Shown in pieces: positions 38,791 to 51,806 of a DNA stretch of 64,000 bases. Every line of letters starts with the position of its first letter. Position 1 is the first letter of the stretch. The notes beneath the pieces are model-generated. The model had not been told where the DNA came from. It saw nothing but the letters and a program-made list of their open reading frames with translations, and did not search any database. A program made the translations under genes and the position numbers. This stretch comes from Campylorhamphus procurvoides (taxonomy: Eukaryota; Chordata; Aves; Passeriformes; Dendrocolaptidae). The stretch is from NCBI GenBank assembly GCA_013396655.1, contig WBMV01004161.1:572084-636083 (forward strand). The letters are read 5' to 3'.

Positions 38791-41700
38791 CTCACACGTT
38801 TGCAGAGCTGCTGCATTGGCAAATATTCCCGTGCCCTTTCGAAGTGCAGCGCTCTCCTGGCTGCTCCCATTTGTTTCCTTGGATCATCCGAGCCATTAGA
38901 AAGTGCCTGAAAAGAAACCTCATGCCTCGTGCTCGTATTTTTTTTTCTTGGAAGCAGATAAATAAAATGGGTCAGGGCCATTTCTTCCCGTGCTCTTCTA
39001 TGTTCTTCATTTGGTGGCCAGCACGTGCTTTAATTCCTGGTGGAGACAATGGGAATTTTGACCACTGGAAGGAAGGGCACTCCAGATGCCCTTGGGAAGG
39101 GAGCAAGCCCTGGGTTTGGATTACCAGGAGCTGAATGGTTTCCTTGATGCAAACACAAACACCCCGGGTTCCCCTCACTGGTTCCAAGGAGGTGGGACAG
39201 CCCCAGGTGGGATCACAGGCTCCCTTTTGCCCTCGGCAGATCCACAGATACAGTGGGTGAATTTGTGCAGGGAGCAGCAATCCTGACCAGAGTTTAATTT
39301 CACAGGGACAGAAACCATTCACGAAGTTGGGCTGAATTTGACAAGCACCTTTTTTCAAAAAATCAAACAAAACCAACAAGCCTAATACAGGAGGCTCTTT
39401 TTTAAACTTCAAAACATTTCATTCCAAAGTGTTTTCAAAGCAAAGGGGTTGACTTCATGTAGGTGTTTCTGAAATGAGCCTTTTGGAGGTTTTATTGAAA
39501 ACCCCAGCTTTAGTAAAAAAAAAAAAAAGAAATTAAACTGTAAAATGGAACATTGTGTTTCGGATCAAACGCCATGTCCTAAGTTGACTCAATATTTCTT
39601 GTTTATTTTATCTTTTTTTTTTGTTTTGGTTTGGGTTTTTTTAGCCTGTTTTGGTTCAAAACAAACAGAATTGCTTCATTCCCTCGTCCCCTCCCCCAGG
39701 TATCTGGATGTGACCACAGCACAAAGCATCCTTTATCCACCCAGGGCGCAGTCACTCCCCCAGGACACGGCTGGCCACAAACCCTAAGGAGCAGATCAGC
39801 ACAGCTCTCCCCTCAGCTCCAGCTCCACAATTCCTTCTCCACCAGCCAGGTCCTGTCGTGCTGAGGTTCCTCCCAGGTCCGAGTCACTCATCACGGCTCC
39901 CTCTGTGGCTGACAGGGAGGAATTCCAAGCTGGGATCCTTTAGGACCAGCCACGCTCAGAACACACCACTTGGTTTGAGAGGGAACCGAGCTGTCCAGTT
40001 TGGGCTTGGAGATACTCAAAGCGAGGGGTGTGAAGTCTGCAACAGATCTGTTCTTGGGCACAAAGCATCAGTGGAAATTGGTGTTTTCATTACTGCACGT
40101 GGCTGTGGAAAGGAAAACCTTTGGCCAAGATAGATCAGCTATTGCATCTGCCCTGGAAATCCATTTGTCAGCAGCAGCTGGGAGAACTGCAGCAGCATTC
40201 AAGGGACTGATGGTTAAGGTTGCATTCACATTACCTTTCTGCCAAGTGCTTTTTGGCTGCAGGATCACCAGTCCAAGGAAGGGTTTTTCAGCAAGTTCTC
40301 CAAAGAAGAAAGAGCATGCCAGAAAAAAAGGCCCCTTGGATTTTACTCTGTGCATTTTTAAGCAATACAATTCAAATAACTTTTAGCATCCCAAATGAGG
40401 TTTGCACATTTTAGCCCATGAATGGTTCTTCTAACTGAATGCAGTTAACATACACTGTAAAAAAAGAATAAAAATTGCACATAATCTTTCATCTTAAGGA
40501 AAGAAGCTCCTGCTTGCAAGGTTGATCTGGAGGGTGTGTTGCAGCCTCCCTTTGCTGTCCAGCCCTAGAGAGTCATTTTGCACCCAGAGCAAGACACCTT
40601 TGCAATGAAAGGGCAAAAGGATTCTAAGGAAACATCAGGGAAACATCTCGGATGGGTGAAAACTGGAAGATCTCTCAGCAAAGTTATTCTCTGGTTTGAT
40701 CAAAAAAATCTGTCATCGTGTACCCGGGCTGGTGAAGAGGTGATAAAATCATTCAGCTTTGGGACATGAGCAGTTCTCTCAAATCTAAATCAGATGGAAA
40801 TGGAGTCAACTTGTTTGGAAAAGTAGTTCAGCTCTCAGCAAGGATTATGACTCTCATAATTTTCTTGTAGTTGCAAATTGAGCATGTTTCAGGGCTTGAA
40901 TATAGCAGTAAACAACGACCATACTTTCCTGATGAACTTATCTTGCATCACAGCCCTGTCCCCTCACGAGGACACCACCACAAAGCCCAGAGCTGCTGTC
41001 CGTGTGAGCATGCAGGGATCCAGTGCTCTGCCTGCTCTGAGGATCTCTCCATGGGTTGACGCACAAGCACGGAGATGAGTCACAGATGGCTTCATTGGAA
41101 ACTCAGCGCAGATCTCAACAAGTTTGGGAAGCTTCCCACCACACATTCTTCACTCCCTGCCTCACTGCAGAGCCTGCTGTGCAAATGCTTCCAAGGGTAG
41201 CACAGGGAAAAGGCTGTGCCTTGGGAGGAGGAAAATCCATTCTCCTGGAAAACAGTTGTTGGGGTGAGAGGACCCAGGTTTAATGGAGCAGTGGAGTTTC
41301 CAGCTAGACCCTGGGTTAAACTTCAGATGCCCCATCACCAGAGGGTGCAGAAACTATCAGACAATTTTATGTCAGGACACACAGGGTGGACTTGGTTGTG
41401 GCTACGAGTTACGGGACATGTTGAGATCCTTTCCAGCTCTGTCATTCCAGAATGGGAGGCCATCCCAGCTGTACCTTAATCTTGTTTGGAAGGTGCACCC
41501 CAAAAAGACATAGTGCAGAGGTCAAGTACGTGAACAGCAATATAGCAATGTAAGAAATAACACTAATACAGCCTTTCAGCAGGAGCAGAGCCACATTTCT
41601 TCAGGAAAACACTCCCATGAACATCACACAGACCTGCACAGTTAAGCACTTCTGAGACAGAGAGTTTTGTTTGACGGTACCCAGGACACAATTAAAACTG

Positions 41701-44700
41701 CTGTGACCCCATGCAGCAAAACACTGATGCTGTGTACACCACTCTGCCTAGTCAAATTTATCCTCTGAATTGTTATAGTCCAATGGAATTCAAGCCAGAT
41801 GGGATATCATATGTCTTCCTGCAGCCAGTGTAAAATGTGAAGCCAATATAAACACTGTATACCATGTTCTAGCTAATTCAATACAAAGCAACAGTGTGCA
41901 CACACCTGACCTGGATCAGCTTTGTCCTGCCAGGTGGTTTTGCAGTGCACAGCCTGAGTGTTAATGAGGTGGAATCCTAGACCCATCTATTGCCCTGACA
42001 AGCCCTCACCTCGTGTTTCCTACCTAAAGAACCCTCATGTCAGTTCAGGCTCATGTGCAGCATTCAGAGACACTGATACCATCCTGAGAGGTTATTCATG
42101 GTGAGTTTGCCCAGTCTCAAGCAATCAGGCCTACAAATGCAGCCTGTAAGGACAGGGACTTATGGCTCTTAGCAGACATGCAAGAAGGAACACTGCTGTT
42201 CAGCTCCACTGTGGAAAACCATTCAGCAGGAGTCCCAGCCATCAACCCTGAGCAGTGGATGAGACAAGCAGCTCTTGATCTGCTCTTGGCAACAGAGCCT
42301 GCTCAGAGCCAACTCTCCAGGCTTGTGGAGCTGTAATTGGAGGCAGATCCCCACTGACCTGGGGCTCCACATCATGTAGCACACAAATCCAGCACATCTG
42401 TGCCCAGGATTTCACCCACCTTTGGCCACATACATCACACATGCCCTCCATGTCCCATCAGCTCCTCTGCCCACCCTGCAGTGATCTCAGCTAGGGCTCC
42501 ACATGCAGGGTGTACCAAAGCATCCCTGTCCTCCAAATATATTCTCTGGTGTTTTTTGGGAGCACCTTCCCCTTCAGTCGAGGTGAAGGCCAACTCCAGG
42601 TACCCCCATTGCCACAAGCAAACCTGCTGACTGCTTCTAACCCAGCTGGGATGGCAGCACTGGATTCCCCTCTGCTTCAGAGCTGAAGCTGAGGGCTTCA
42701 TAAAGCTTGACTAAATTTCTGCAGCAGGAGAGGGGCAGTGCCATGCTGACCCTCCCTTACACAGAAACACATCCCAGGTGCACAGGTGCTTGCACAAAAA
42801 GTCAGCGGCCACTCATTTTGGGGTCATTTCTGTCACAGAAACTACTGTGTCTGCATCTGCCAGTATCTAAAATTCTCAAGCTGTCTTGTATTGTTGTATC
42901 TGCCTTCTGGGTTTTCTTTCTTGAGCCTTTCTGTTAGATGGTGCTGAGTTTTCAAGCTTTTCTCCACAGGGATGAGCCCACCAGGGGACCCACAGTGTGC
43001 ACAGCCAGACAAAGCTCTGTGGAGATGTGACATGAGCAGCGTGCAGGGAGGAAGCCTTAGAAGGAAGAGGGAAGATCAGTCTGCAAGAGGTTTCAAATGA
43101 CCCTGAGAAAGATCTCTAAATTGAGAGTTTGGTAATACTGAAGGGGTGAGAGGAAGGAAAATTTTAGGGAAGAGGAGGAGAAGTTTTCAGCCTTGCTTTA
43201 TGTTACTGATAGCAAGGCTGTGTGTGAACAGAGCACCTGAGTGTGGAGGGGCCGTGGAGGGGATACCTGAGCAGACACGCTGGAGGACTGTGCAGCTGGT
43301 CCCCATCTGAGCTGTGCCAATGCCTGTCTCAACACGGACTGTAAGAGGCAACTCCACTATGAGGAAAACAAGGAGGCACAAAATTAGCAGAGGAGCCTGG
43401 GGCGGTATGGTCAGTGCCTCTTTTAAGGACATGGCCCTGCCAGGAAGTTCAGCCTCTTTCTTATGGCTGGGAAAAGCAAAGAGAAGAAACACAAAGAAGC
43501 ATCAGCTGTTCTTCAGGTCCAAAGCAGAAGCAGGGATATTCAAGGCCAAGCAGGACTGGGGAAGAAAAGCTCTGAGTTGAATTAGCTGTGTACCAGTTGG
43601 CCCTGTAAGGGAAGCCAAGTTTCTACCTTGCACGGATTCCCTGTGCTCTGGTGTGCAGCTGAGCCCCTGCCGTCCACGGGGTGGATGTTTTAGTGCCTGG
43701 CTCTTTTTAACTGGCACATGTTAAGAGCTTTGAATTAACAGGTGCATAAAAACTGTCAAAAAACACTTAGCTCTCAAGACAGTCTGTCGGTTGTATTAAA
43801 AATATGGTTTTATGTAACCACATTCTCTCAACACTTGCTGGGTATTACGGCATGGGAAAGTCACTCGCCCTTTCCAAATGAAAGCAGCGATGTTTAAACT
43901 CCCGCAGAAAGAAAAAAAAGAAATAAAATGAGAAAGGCTACAGTTCCTCTGATCTTGCCAAGGAATTGCTCCTGTTTTCCACACCAAAGGTTGATTTTTT
44001 CCAGCAAAACAGGACCAGCCTAAAGCTCCAGACTAGGGGCAAGCACCCCAGCAGGTCAAAAGGCCAGTGTCTTGCAGGCTTAGTGAGGTGGAAATGAGGG
44101 ATTTTTGACAACTGAATGGGAAGATGTCTCACTGGCTGACTGAGGAGGTGATATTTACTGTAAGCATGGACTGGAATTAAAGAAAAAACAAACAGAGTTT
44201 AACAGAGGTTTAGAGCTAGGAAAAAACCCCAACCTATTTGTGCCCATGTTTCAGAAAAGGTTTAGAAATAGTTTTAGTTCTTATTCTTCCCTCACTCATA
44301 AGTCCCAAACATCTGGGAGCCCAGAAACAAAAGCATCGGGTTTCCAGAGTGGAAGGAGCTGTAAGACACGGGTCCAGAAGAATTTTTAAAACTCTCGAAA
44401 GCATTTCTGAAATCAGTTCCCTTTTAAATATGTGGCAAATAGATTAAAGTGGGCTTTGGATTAAAGTTTTACAGCCTCTTGATAAAAGCCATTCGCACCT
44501 TTGATGTGTTTGGGGATGGCAGCCATCCCAAATGCCTTCCCCAGGCCTCGCCCCATCAGGAAGGCTCCCTCTGGCTCTCTCCAGGAATGCCCAGATGGGT
44601 TATCATCTGTCATCTCCCCAGAGGTGACCAGCTCAAAGCAGCCACCTCTGGGGTTACAGACACGGTAGGTGAAAGCAAAGATTTGTGAGCACAAGTGCAA

Positions 44701-45084
44701 TGGTGATCATGGATAACCCCAAAGCCTGGGAGAAGTGGGAAGGATGGCAGGGAATGGGCTTCTGAATTGGTGTGAGGTTAATCCTACTGAGTTTTGATTC
44801 TGTGAATCAAAGCACTTCCAGTACCACTCTGTGCTCACCCCCTTCTGCTCAGCCTGGGCTCTGGGGAGCCCTGGTTATTTGCCTGGCCTGGAGGGCAGGT
44901 GGGCCCATGAAGTTTCTTGGCACCTGTGGGAAGCAGGAAGGGAAACTGAAGGACAGAAGAAGAGAACTTACTGGTGGATCGGAAGGGTTTGAGTAAAGAA
45001 AGGCCCCAGTGTGGCAGGCGGAGTGGGCAGAAGGGACAGAGTAGTCCCTGAAAAGCAAATAATTATTCCCCCCTATGCAAAGCA

Positions 45085-45210
45085 GATAGAGCTTTGGGAA
45101 TATCAAGGCCAGAAGGAGCATCATGAGTGCCCAAGTCCAACTTGTCAGGCCAAAGAAAGTATTTCCCAATAGCTTCTCAAGTTCTGCCAGCAAGAGCATC
45201 ATCCCCAAGA
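45085..45210. mobile_element. Probable ancient CR1-class LINE relic
   Basis: The plus strand contains an ATCAAGGCCAGAAGGAGCATC-type segment followed by AAGTCCAACTTGTCAGGCCA and ATTTCCCAATA. It resembles, with many differences, the GGCCAGAAGGGACCATTATGA segment of old archosaur and turtle CR1-type elements as I remember it. It is highly diverged and truncated, so I cannot fix its ends or subfamily. The 160-residue minus-strand frame that overlaps it is probably a chance ORF. Confidence 0.35.
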
Positions 45211-48200
45211 GCCTCACGGAGGGACTGTCACTGACTGTACCAGATAGGCTGAGCAAGTCCAGGAGCAGGAGCCTGCCTGCTTGGCAGTGCTGTCTGCAGA
45301 ACTGGTTAATGTCAGTGAGGCTGATGAACACTCCACAGTAGTTAGGGGATGCAGTGGGATGTCACGGAGAAACGTCCATCGCTAAATATTTTGATTTGAG
45401 GAACGAAGAAAAGAAAACAATTGCATTTGAGCAGATGGGAGAAAAAAGATCTGGAAGCAAGAAGAAAATCCTGCAGAGAACGAGGCATGATTTTTTAGAA
45501 CAGCTGCAAGATGTTCTTCTTGGAGGATCAGGGAAGCACGTTGGGAAAACGCTGGAATGGACCTGGTTCTTTATGAGCACATCCTCATGCCAAGTAGTAT
45601 CATCTTCTCTGCCATGAAGCAAACCACCAAAATGTGGGACCAGCTGCAGCTCACACGACAGCCAAGCCAGAGACACAACCCCTGGGAGACCGTCAGGCAC
45701 TGCAGACAATCAAATATGCACCATCAGCAACCAGAGTCATCACCTAAACAGCCACAGAGCTATTCAAGACATGATGCAGGGTTTGGGGTGTTACTCAGAA
45801 ACCTCCTCCAACTGCACATGGGGAAACTTTGAAGAAGATGATGTCTGAATTGGATTAACCCCTCCTTGGGACGCAGGATCTGTCTACACTGGAATGGGTA
45901 AAGTGACTTGAGCCTGCAAAGGCAGAGCTGTTTCACTCTACCCAGCTCATGTTCCCAAGGCAGTAAGGACACACAGCACAGGGCTCTGGGGTTTGTTGCC
46001 CAAACTAACAACTGAGGGACACTCAGTTTGTGACTCTTTAAACATGCCATATGCAGTAAACAAACACTTCTGGTAGGGTATCCTTGCTGGCCCAAGGGCT
46101 CATGACCTCCTAGGGCTGTGGCAGTGCAAAGGGTATCTCTTGCACAGGGAAAAAGGAAGGAAGCCAGACACCATCTGCAGGACACTGAGCTCTGTACCTG
46201 TGAATGAGTCACACCAGCAGTGAGGTGCTGTTATCTGCTGCCCAGGAACGACTCCCAGGGCTCTCCATGCCTTCAGCTCTCCTGGGGACACAGTGGGCCA
46301 CATGGAAGCAGTGGTCAAGAAGGGCAGGTGCCCTTTAGCTACACAGTAGGTAGCTGAGGGCTCCTATTTCTGTTGCTGCTGGACCTTACCACTGCAAAGC
46401 AGCCATGGCCTCACTCAGTATCAGTCATCAGCCAGAGAACACTGCTCAGCTTGTATTTCATGGAGTGACTCTGTCCTTTGCTGCACCACCTCCTTTACTG
46501 GCCTGTTTAAGCAGGAAGCTGTAAAATTTAGGCACTGGGGCAGAAGAAACTCAAGGTCAGCCATTACACATTTAGAGCTGCTTCTGCTGTGTGTCAGTGA
46601 GACCTTGGCTGTGGCTGTTCCCTTACCAATCCATCCCCATCCCAAGCCACAGTGAGTTTGGAGCCTTCCCAGGCTGAGATCTGGGGCCCCATTCTAAAAC
46701 ATGTAAGAGACTGATGGGATGTCCCTAACACTGCAGTTTTCCCATTGGATGATCTATATACATTTCAATGGCATCACAAGGCCTAAAACGAGTTCTTCCA
46801 TTTCTCAGGGTTTCACTCTTTGCTGGGAGGAACCTCCAAGCTTCTCAATGGCTGTCTGCTGAAACGGGTCCCAGTGCTCCACTGGGCTGACCTGGGTACA
46901 GGGCAACCTATTCCATACCCATTACCCAGTCTCCAGAAGAGAGCACAGGCCTGGTGGAGCCCTGGCAAAGGAGTCACATATTCACTCCCCAGCTGTGGAG
47001 TACAAACACAGTGCTTGGTCCCCACACACATTCTCCAGTCCCAGGTATCACATCCCACAGCATCTCTACTGCTGCACTCGTGCCACGACGCACCACTGCC
47101 TACTCAATGGGACACTGTCCCCATCCCCTGAAGGCGTGGCATGGAGTGCTGAGACTGTTCAATCTCTGCCACACATGAGGGCTGCTTTCCTTACTGCCTA
47201 AGAGCAATTTCTCCCAGTTCTCCCCTCCTGCACACATGTGCCAGGTGTGAAAACCAGTGCAGACATTAAAACCCACTGCTCAGCTCTAGCAGCATGGAAA
47301 AATAAAATCACTGGCTGATCAGCCAAACAAGCAGGTGGGACTGGAATGGACAGAGGCAGGAGAGACAAGGTACTAAACCTGCCCAGTGCTCCCAAGTGCC
47401 TCATTATACTGATTTATGTTTGGCTAATTGAGAAAATGACTCTAACTACACAATCCAGGCCCTAATTCAGAAAGGCCAAAGCTTTTTAGTGTCTCTACCT
47501 GCATCTTAAAAGGCATGATTTAAATTCTGTAACTAACAGGCTGCCAAAGGCAAGGATTTGAAGAGTCTGATGTCCTACCACACCGAGGGGGTGAGGTTTG
47601 GCCAGCTTCTCTCATTACCTGGTCTTTCCCCACCGATGTACCAAGTTTGCTGCTGGGACATAAATCAGGGGAAACGACGAGGGAAACCAGTCTCGTGCCC
47701 CATCAAAGGAGCCAACACTCACTTTAATGGGACCATGCAGGCAAGCCTGAACAGGGCACTTAACAAGCATGTGGTTTCTGTAATACCAGCCCACATCTAC
47801 ACGCTGCTTGCAATGCCACTGGCAAAACCCTTTGCCCCTAATGCACCACACCTGCTTATATCCAGAGAACTACAAAAAGGACCATGATATAACACCAAAG
47901 TGTTGAGCATAGGATTTCTGGGTTTCAACAGGCCAGCAGAACAATTCTGGCTCTCTCTCAGCAACTGCAGGAAGCCTTATACAAAGCTACAGCAAGAGCA
48001 GAGCATAGGGACCCAAGACACTGGTCCACAAAGAGTCACACAGAAGTACCAAACCTGGCCCAGGACCCACAGATGCTCAAAGATCCCACAAAAGGTGCAT
48101 CTGGTGAAGTTCCAGGCCTCAGGCTGCGACAAGCCATATCACAGGGGGTTTAACCCAAATTTGAACCTTGCCAAAAGGGTGTTAGGGACAGAGAGCCTAC

Positions 48201-50266
48201 AGATCCTACTGCAGAAATACACAACAGAGGGAATCCCAGCAAAGGAGGCTCCCAAACTTCCCAAGATTGTTCCATGAGCAATCCTCTCTACCATGCTTTT
48301 AATACAGCTGGTCAGGAAACATAGCACCCCCAACCACTAGGCCAGTCACTACATTTCTCTCTCAGCAGTTTTTCCTCACTTGGTTCAGATGGGATCCAGG
48401 CTCAAAGGCAAGACTGCACTGCTTCACAGAAGGTATTAGGAAGACCAATGGCTGATAAAAAACTTGAGTCCCTCCCCACACAGCTACCCCAAGCTCAATC
48501 CTCTTGAGAGCTCAGCTTCATCTGGCTGGATATACAATCAGATTGGGGGTTGTCCAAGTGTTTTACACCACGCACTAGACATCCATGGGAACCCCAGGCT
48601 GAGTCATGACCATCTGTGCTCATTTAAGCATTTCTTGACAGGGGAGGGAGTGCTAATCCTGATATCCTGGCCAAAATGCAACATGGACAATTATACTGTG
48701 CTTTGTAACATTCTCAGAGGGTACGTGTACATTGGTGTTTTCCAGTTCTTCCCATAATGGTAATGTGGTGGTCCAACACATGAATGGCCATGTTGCCACA
48801 GCAGAATGCAAGTCTCCTGAGACAAGCCCTGCAGTGTTACTGTCAGAGGTCACATGTTGCTCTATTTTCCCTGCTGATGGTGTTCAATCCCAGCACGCTG
48901 CACACTCAGACTTCTCCCTCTCCCTGTGTGAGAGGTCCTCACTAAAAGTCTGCTCATTCATTCCTGATCTACGCTGAACTTCTCGTTTTTCCATTCTTCT
49001 GAAGGTACAGCACACCAGTGGAGGAGAGAGCACAGCTGCTTTCACTGCACACCTGCCCTCAGGGCACTCCAGGGACAGCAAAGCCAAACATCCTAAGATA
49101 CAGCAGCCACTACAAAGGGAGAAATGGCTTTTGCTCCAAGAGCCTCCATTCCAACACTTCTCTTTCCTTCAAGGAAAAACAAGTCAAAAACCCCAACCCT
49201 TCCATTGCACCAAAATCATCTCCTGGCATTTCTGACCAGCACACATGTTGTTACAATTAGGACTGGACTCCCTGGCTCCGACATAGGGGGAATGTTAAAC
49301 CGGCACACTGGCACCCATCAAAACCCTGCGAACTTCCAAAGTGGAACTGACACCACGGTAGTGGTTTATATCACACGTCAGAGAGAGGCTTCATAACTCA
49401 CATCAAACAATTTAACTCCTGAGCTGCCTGGCCAGCGAGAGCGACCAAGTGCTGGGCTGCTGTTGTTATTCCCTGCATGTGGCTCCCAGCCAGGGCACTC
49501 CATTTTGCAAGCTCAGAAGTTAAGGACAGATAGAACTGGGCAGAACCTCGATGAGGGACCTGTGAGAGAATAGAACCTGCTGACTAACAGCATCTTCCCT
49601 CTCAGGCAGGAACAGTAACAGCACTATCAGGATGGTACACAAGACTTTTTCAGTTTTTGAGCAGTTTTGTTGGGATATAAACTTACTCCCTTCTAGGAAA
49701 CTCATATTCTTAAGCAGTTGTCAAAAAGATCTTCGGAGTTCAAACAACATTACCTGTGCCAAGAACGTGCAATAAGTAGGACTAATTTAACCACATTTTA
49801 GCCTCCTAGAGAACCACAAAATGGAGCGTGTGTGATACCACTGCAACTCAGCTCTTCTGTCAGAAACTCTTGTGTGTGTCCTTGACAAGCTTAATATAAC
49901 TGTAGTGAGGAACAGGTCTATGCACCAGGACTTTTGAATCTCTTGAGGAGCAACTGGGGACAGCTGCAGAGGATGGAAGAGAGAATGGTACAATTAAATT
50001 ATTACTGCACTGGTATCCAGTTATGAAAATCATCCTCAGGTTGCTACAAGCTGCCCTGCAACTGCAGACAGAGCAAAGGAAGTCAGTCACAATTTCCTCA
50101 CAATACAATCAAATCTTCTTTTAGGTCAGGTCTTCCAGCAAAGTAACAGGGAATGTAGTGTGGCAGCATCAACAGAACAATGCTTCATACATCTTTCAAA
50201 TGTTACTTTGGAGTTAGTTCTAACTTCAATCAGCCCAAATTACGAACAGCTTCTCTAGAAAACATT

Positions 50267-50272
50267 TTTATT
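50267..50272 (-). terminator. GORAB: Candidate distal polyadenylation signal (AATAAA) for GORAB
   Basis: Reverse-strand AATAAA about 1.54 kb after the GORAB stop codon. No other canonical hexamer was seen between it and the coding end except the one at 50563-50568. It overlaps the TAA stop of a small same-strand ORF. A real 3' end would fall 10-30 bases further left. Confidence 0.4.
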
Positions 50273-50597
50273 CCACTTTCTCCTGTGTATGGGAGGCACC
50301 AGTAGAGATTTTCCACTGTTGCCCTGGGCCAGTTAGCTGAAGAAGTTCCTGCCAAGCTGTATCCTGCCATGTCTTTGCCTCATACATTTCCTTATTTTGG
50401 AATGGCCTTTTCCAAGGTTTTACTTTCACACAGCGGGAAGTTGCCAAAGGACGTATCTGATTCTGCCATTTATCACCTCCTGTGGAAAAACAGTCTTGGA
50501 TACATGTATTAGTCTCAGATATCACAACTGAAAGTAAACACACTGCGTACAAGATACACTTATTTATTAATAGAATAAAAATGAAATGTAGTGACAT
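50268..50597 (-). CDS. Small uncharacterised ORF downstream of GORAB (109 aa)
   Basis: An ATG-initiated frame of 109 codons on the same strand as GORAB. I do not recognise the product. The N-terminus is hydrophobic with signal-peptide character (FIFILLINKCILYAVCLLSVV), followed by a polar region with several Cys and Trp residues (NTCIQDCF, KPWKRPF, TWQDTAWQELL). A TATATAA sequence lies about 45 bases upstream on the same strand (50640-50646), and AATAAA overlaps the TAA stop. Within the frame is a good 3' splice site shape (a T-run ending CCACAG near 50486), so the second half could instead be a terminal exon. The default explanation is a chance frame in the GORAB 3'UTR. Confidence 0.2.
   Translation of the reverse strand: MSLHFIFILLINKCILYAVCLLSVVISETNTCIQDCFSTGGDKWQNQIRPLATSRCVKVKPWKRPFQNKEMYEAKTWQDTAWQELLQLTGPGQQWKISTGASHTQEKVE
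50563..50568 (-). terminator. GORAB: Candidate proximal polyadenylation signal (AATAAA) for GORAB
   Basis: Reverse-strand AATAAA about 1.24 kb after the GORAB stop codon, within an AT-rich stretch. It would give the shorter of two possible 3'UTRs. Confidence 0.35.
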
Positions 50598-50694
50598 GTT
50601 TTTCCACTGGTAAAGCCATAGAGACAATCAGTGTCCCATTTATATACTCGGTGGCGTCATTCAGCATCTCATTCATAAACTCCTACCCACATGT

Positions 50695-50979
50695 TCAGGT
50701 CAGGTGTTCCAGGAACCATTCCCACACTTCCCTGTTACAAAGTGGAGAACTGTGAGTGCAGTCCCCACAGTTTGCAGCTGCAATCGGTCTATGGGAGATT
50801 TTCCTACGTCCTCTTCTAACTCCTGAGACTTTCTCCACCTGGAATAGCTTTTTAAAGCCTTTCAACAGCAACAGAAGCTGAACTTCTTGTGGGGTATAAA
50901 CCTGCTCTTCTGGCAAGAAAATGCATTGATTGTTATACAAAAATAGGATGATTTTCAATATGTAGTGGAGATTATTCAT
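50695..50979 (-). CDS. Second small uncharacterised ORF downstream of GORAB (94 aa)
   Basis: An ATG-initiated 94-codon frame, same strand as GORAB and 98 bases upstream of the 50268-50627 open frame. The product is unrecognised. It opens with a short hydrophobic stretch, then a polar region (EEQVYTPQEVQ), a leucine run, and a basic segment followed by a Cys-containing tail (NCGDCTHSSPLC). A sequence resembling a 3' splice site (TTTTCTTGCCAG) occurs near its start. It probably lies in the GORAB 3'UTR and may be a chance frame; it is recorded because two adjacent, protein-like frames here are unusual. Confidence 0.15.
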   Translation of the reverse strand: MNNLHYILKIILFLYNNQCIFLPEEQVYTPQEVQLLLLLKGFKKLFQVEKVSGVRRGRRKISHRPIAAANCGDCTHSSPLCNREVWEWFLEHLT

Positions 50980-51806
50980 TACAAGATCCCTGGCTAATTA
51001 TTGGCACTTTGAGGAAACTACAATGGAGAAAATGTCTGCAATTGAACAGCTTTAAATGTAACACACTCTCTTTTGTGTGTTTCTAATTTACATTCTGCAA
51101 GGTCTTAAACTGCAAGCCATCATCTTTGTTAAAGCATAGCTGGTGTGATTTCACAGGCAACAGTTATCAATGTACAGCTTGGTAATGACTCAGCATTATC
51201 TGAAAGCAATAGGCAAAGTGATAAATATGAGGTATTACAACTGACTGCAAGTTGCCTCAATATGCACATTTCCTTTAAATCAGGAAAGAGTATCATCAGT
51301 GAAGGCAATTAAAGTAAGCACTTGTGTTTCAGAGCATTAGAAACCGTTGAAAACTAATCCCTTATGGATAGAAAGGAAGACAAACATCCTATTGCAGATG
51401 TCAGGGGACAGAAGGCATTCTGAGGCAGATCAAGGTGTGTTTTCTCCTGTAGGTATCTATCTCTTGCACACTGCTCAGAACAGGTGTCTCTGACACCAAC
51501 AACAGGCTGAAAACCTTTGGAAAAACCCTGCTGTTCACTTCCAAGTGTCCTGTTTCAGGAAGGTATAAAAGCCCATGAAGAGCTGGGCATTAGAACATGA
51601 ATGTAAACCAGAATGACAATGACAGATAGTGAACCCGAAATCAGGGTCTTGTAGGAAAAAAAAAAAAAGCCTTTAAAATTTGCAAACAATATTAAAGGAA
51701 AAGAAAAATGAAGTGCATACGACTGGCACTGCCAAAGCCCAGATATGATCTACAAGGCTGCAGAGAGTGCATCATCCATAACCACTGGCCCATCTGCATG
51801 CAGCAG

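Larger units (their letters stand above)
28020..50262. other. PRRX1-GORAB intergenic region, no supported gene
   Basis: This 22 kb stretch runs from the end of the PRRX1 CpG island to the probable polyadenylation region of GORAB. Frames on both strands are short, overlap one another and have no recognisable domains. Human also has no protein-coding gene between GORAB and PRRX1, to my knowledge. The contents I can name are a GGGAA microsatellite, a probable old CR1 fragment, and AT-rich blocks near 33.8-35.6 kb and 38.3-38.8 kb, each listed separately. Regulatory sequence for PRRX1 is expected here, because limb mesenchyme enhancers of mouse Prrx1 are known upstream of that gene. Confidence 0.6.
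50273..51806 (-). other. GORAB: Presumed GORAB 3'UTR
   Basis: This stretch continues from the GORAB stop codon to the more distal AATAAA. No splice-linked continuation of the GORAB frame is needed, since the stop falls at the expected protein length. The two small ORFs listed separately fall inside it. The true extent depends on which polyadenylation site is used. Confidence 0.5.

Noticed and set aside
44849..45331. 160-codon Leu-rich minus-strand frame with apparent membrane segments
   Set aside because: It overlaps a probable old CR1 fragment, and the leucine richness comes from the local base composition. No homologous protein is recognised.
47900..48277. 125-codon plus-strand frame with fairly protein-like composition
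   Set aside because: No recognisable domain and no splice or promoter context; kept only as a weak chance ORF.
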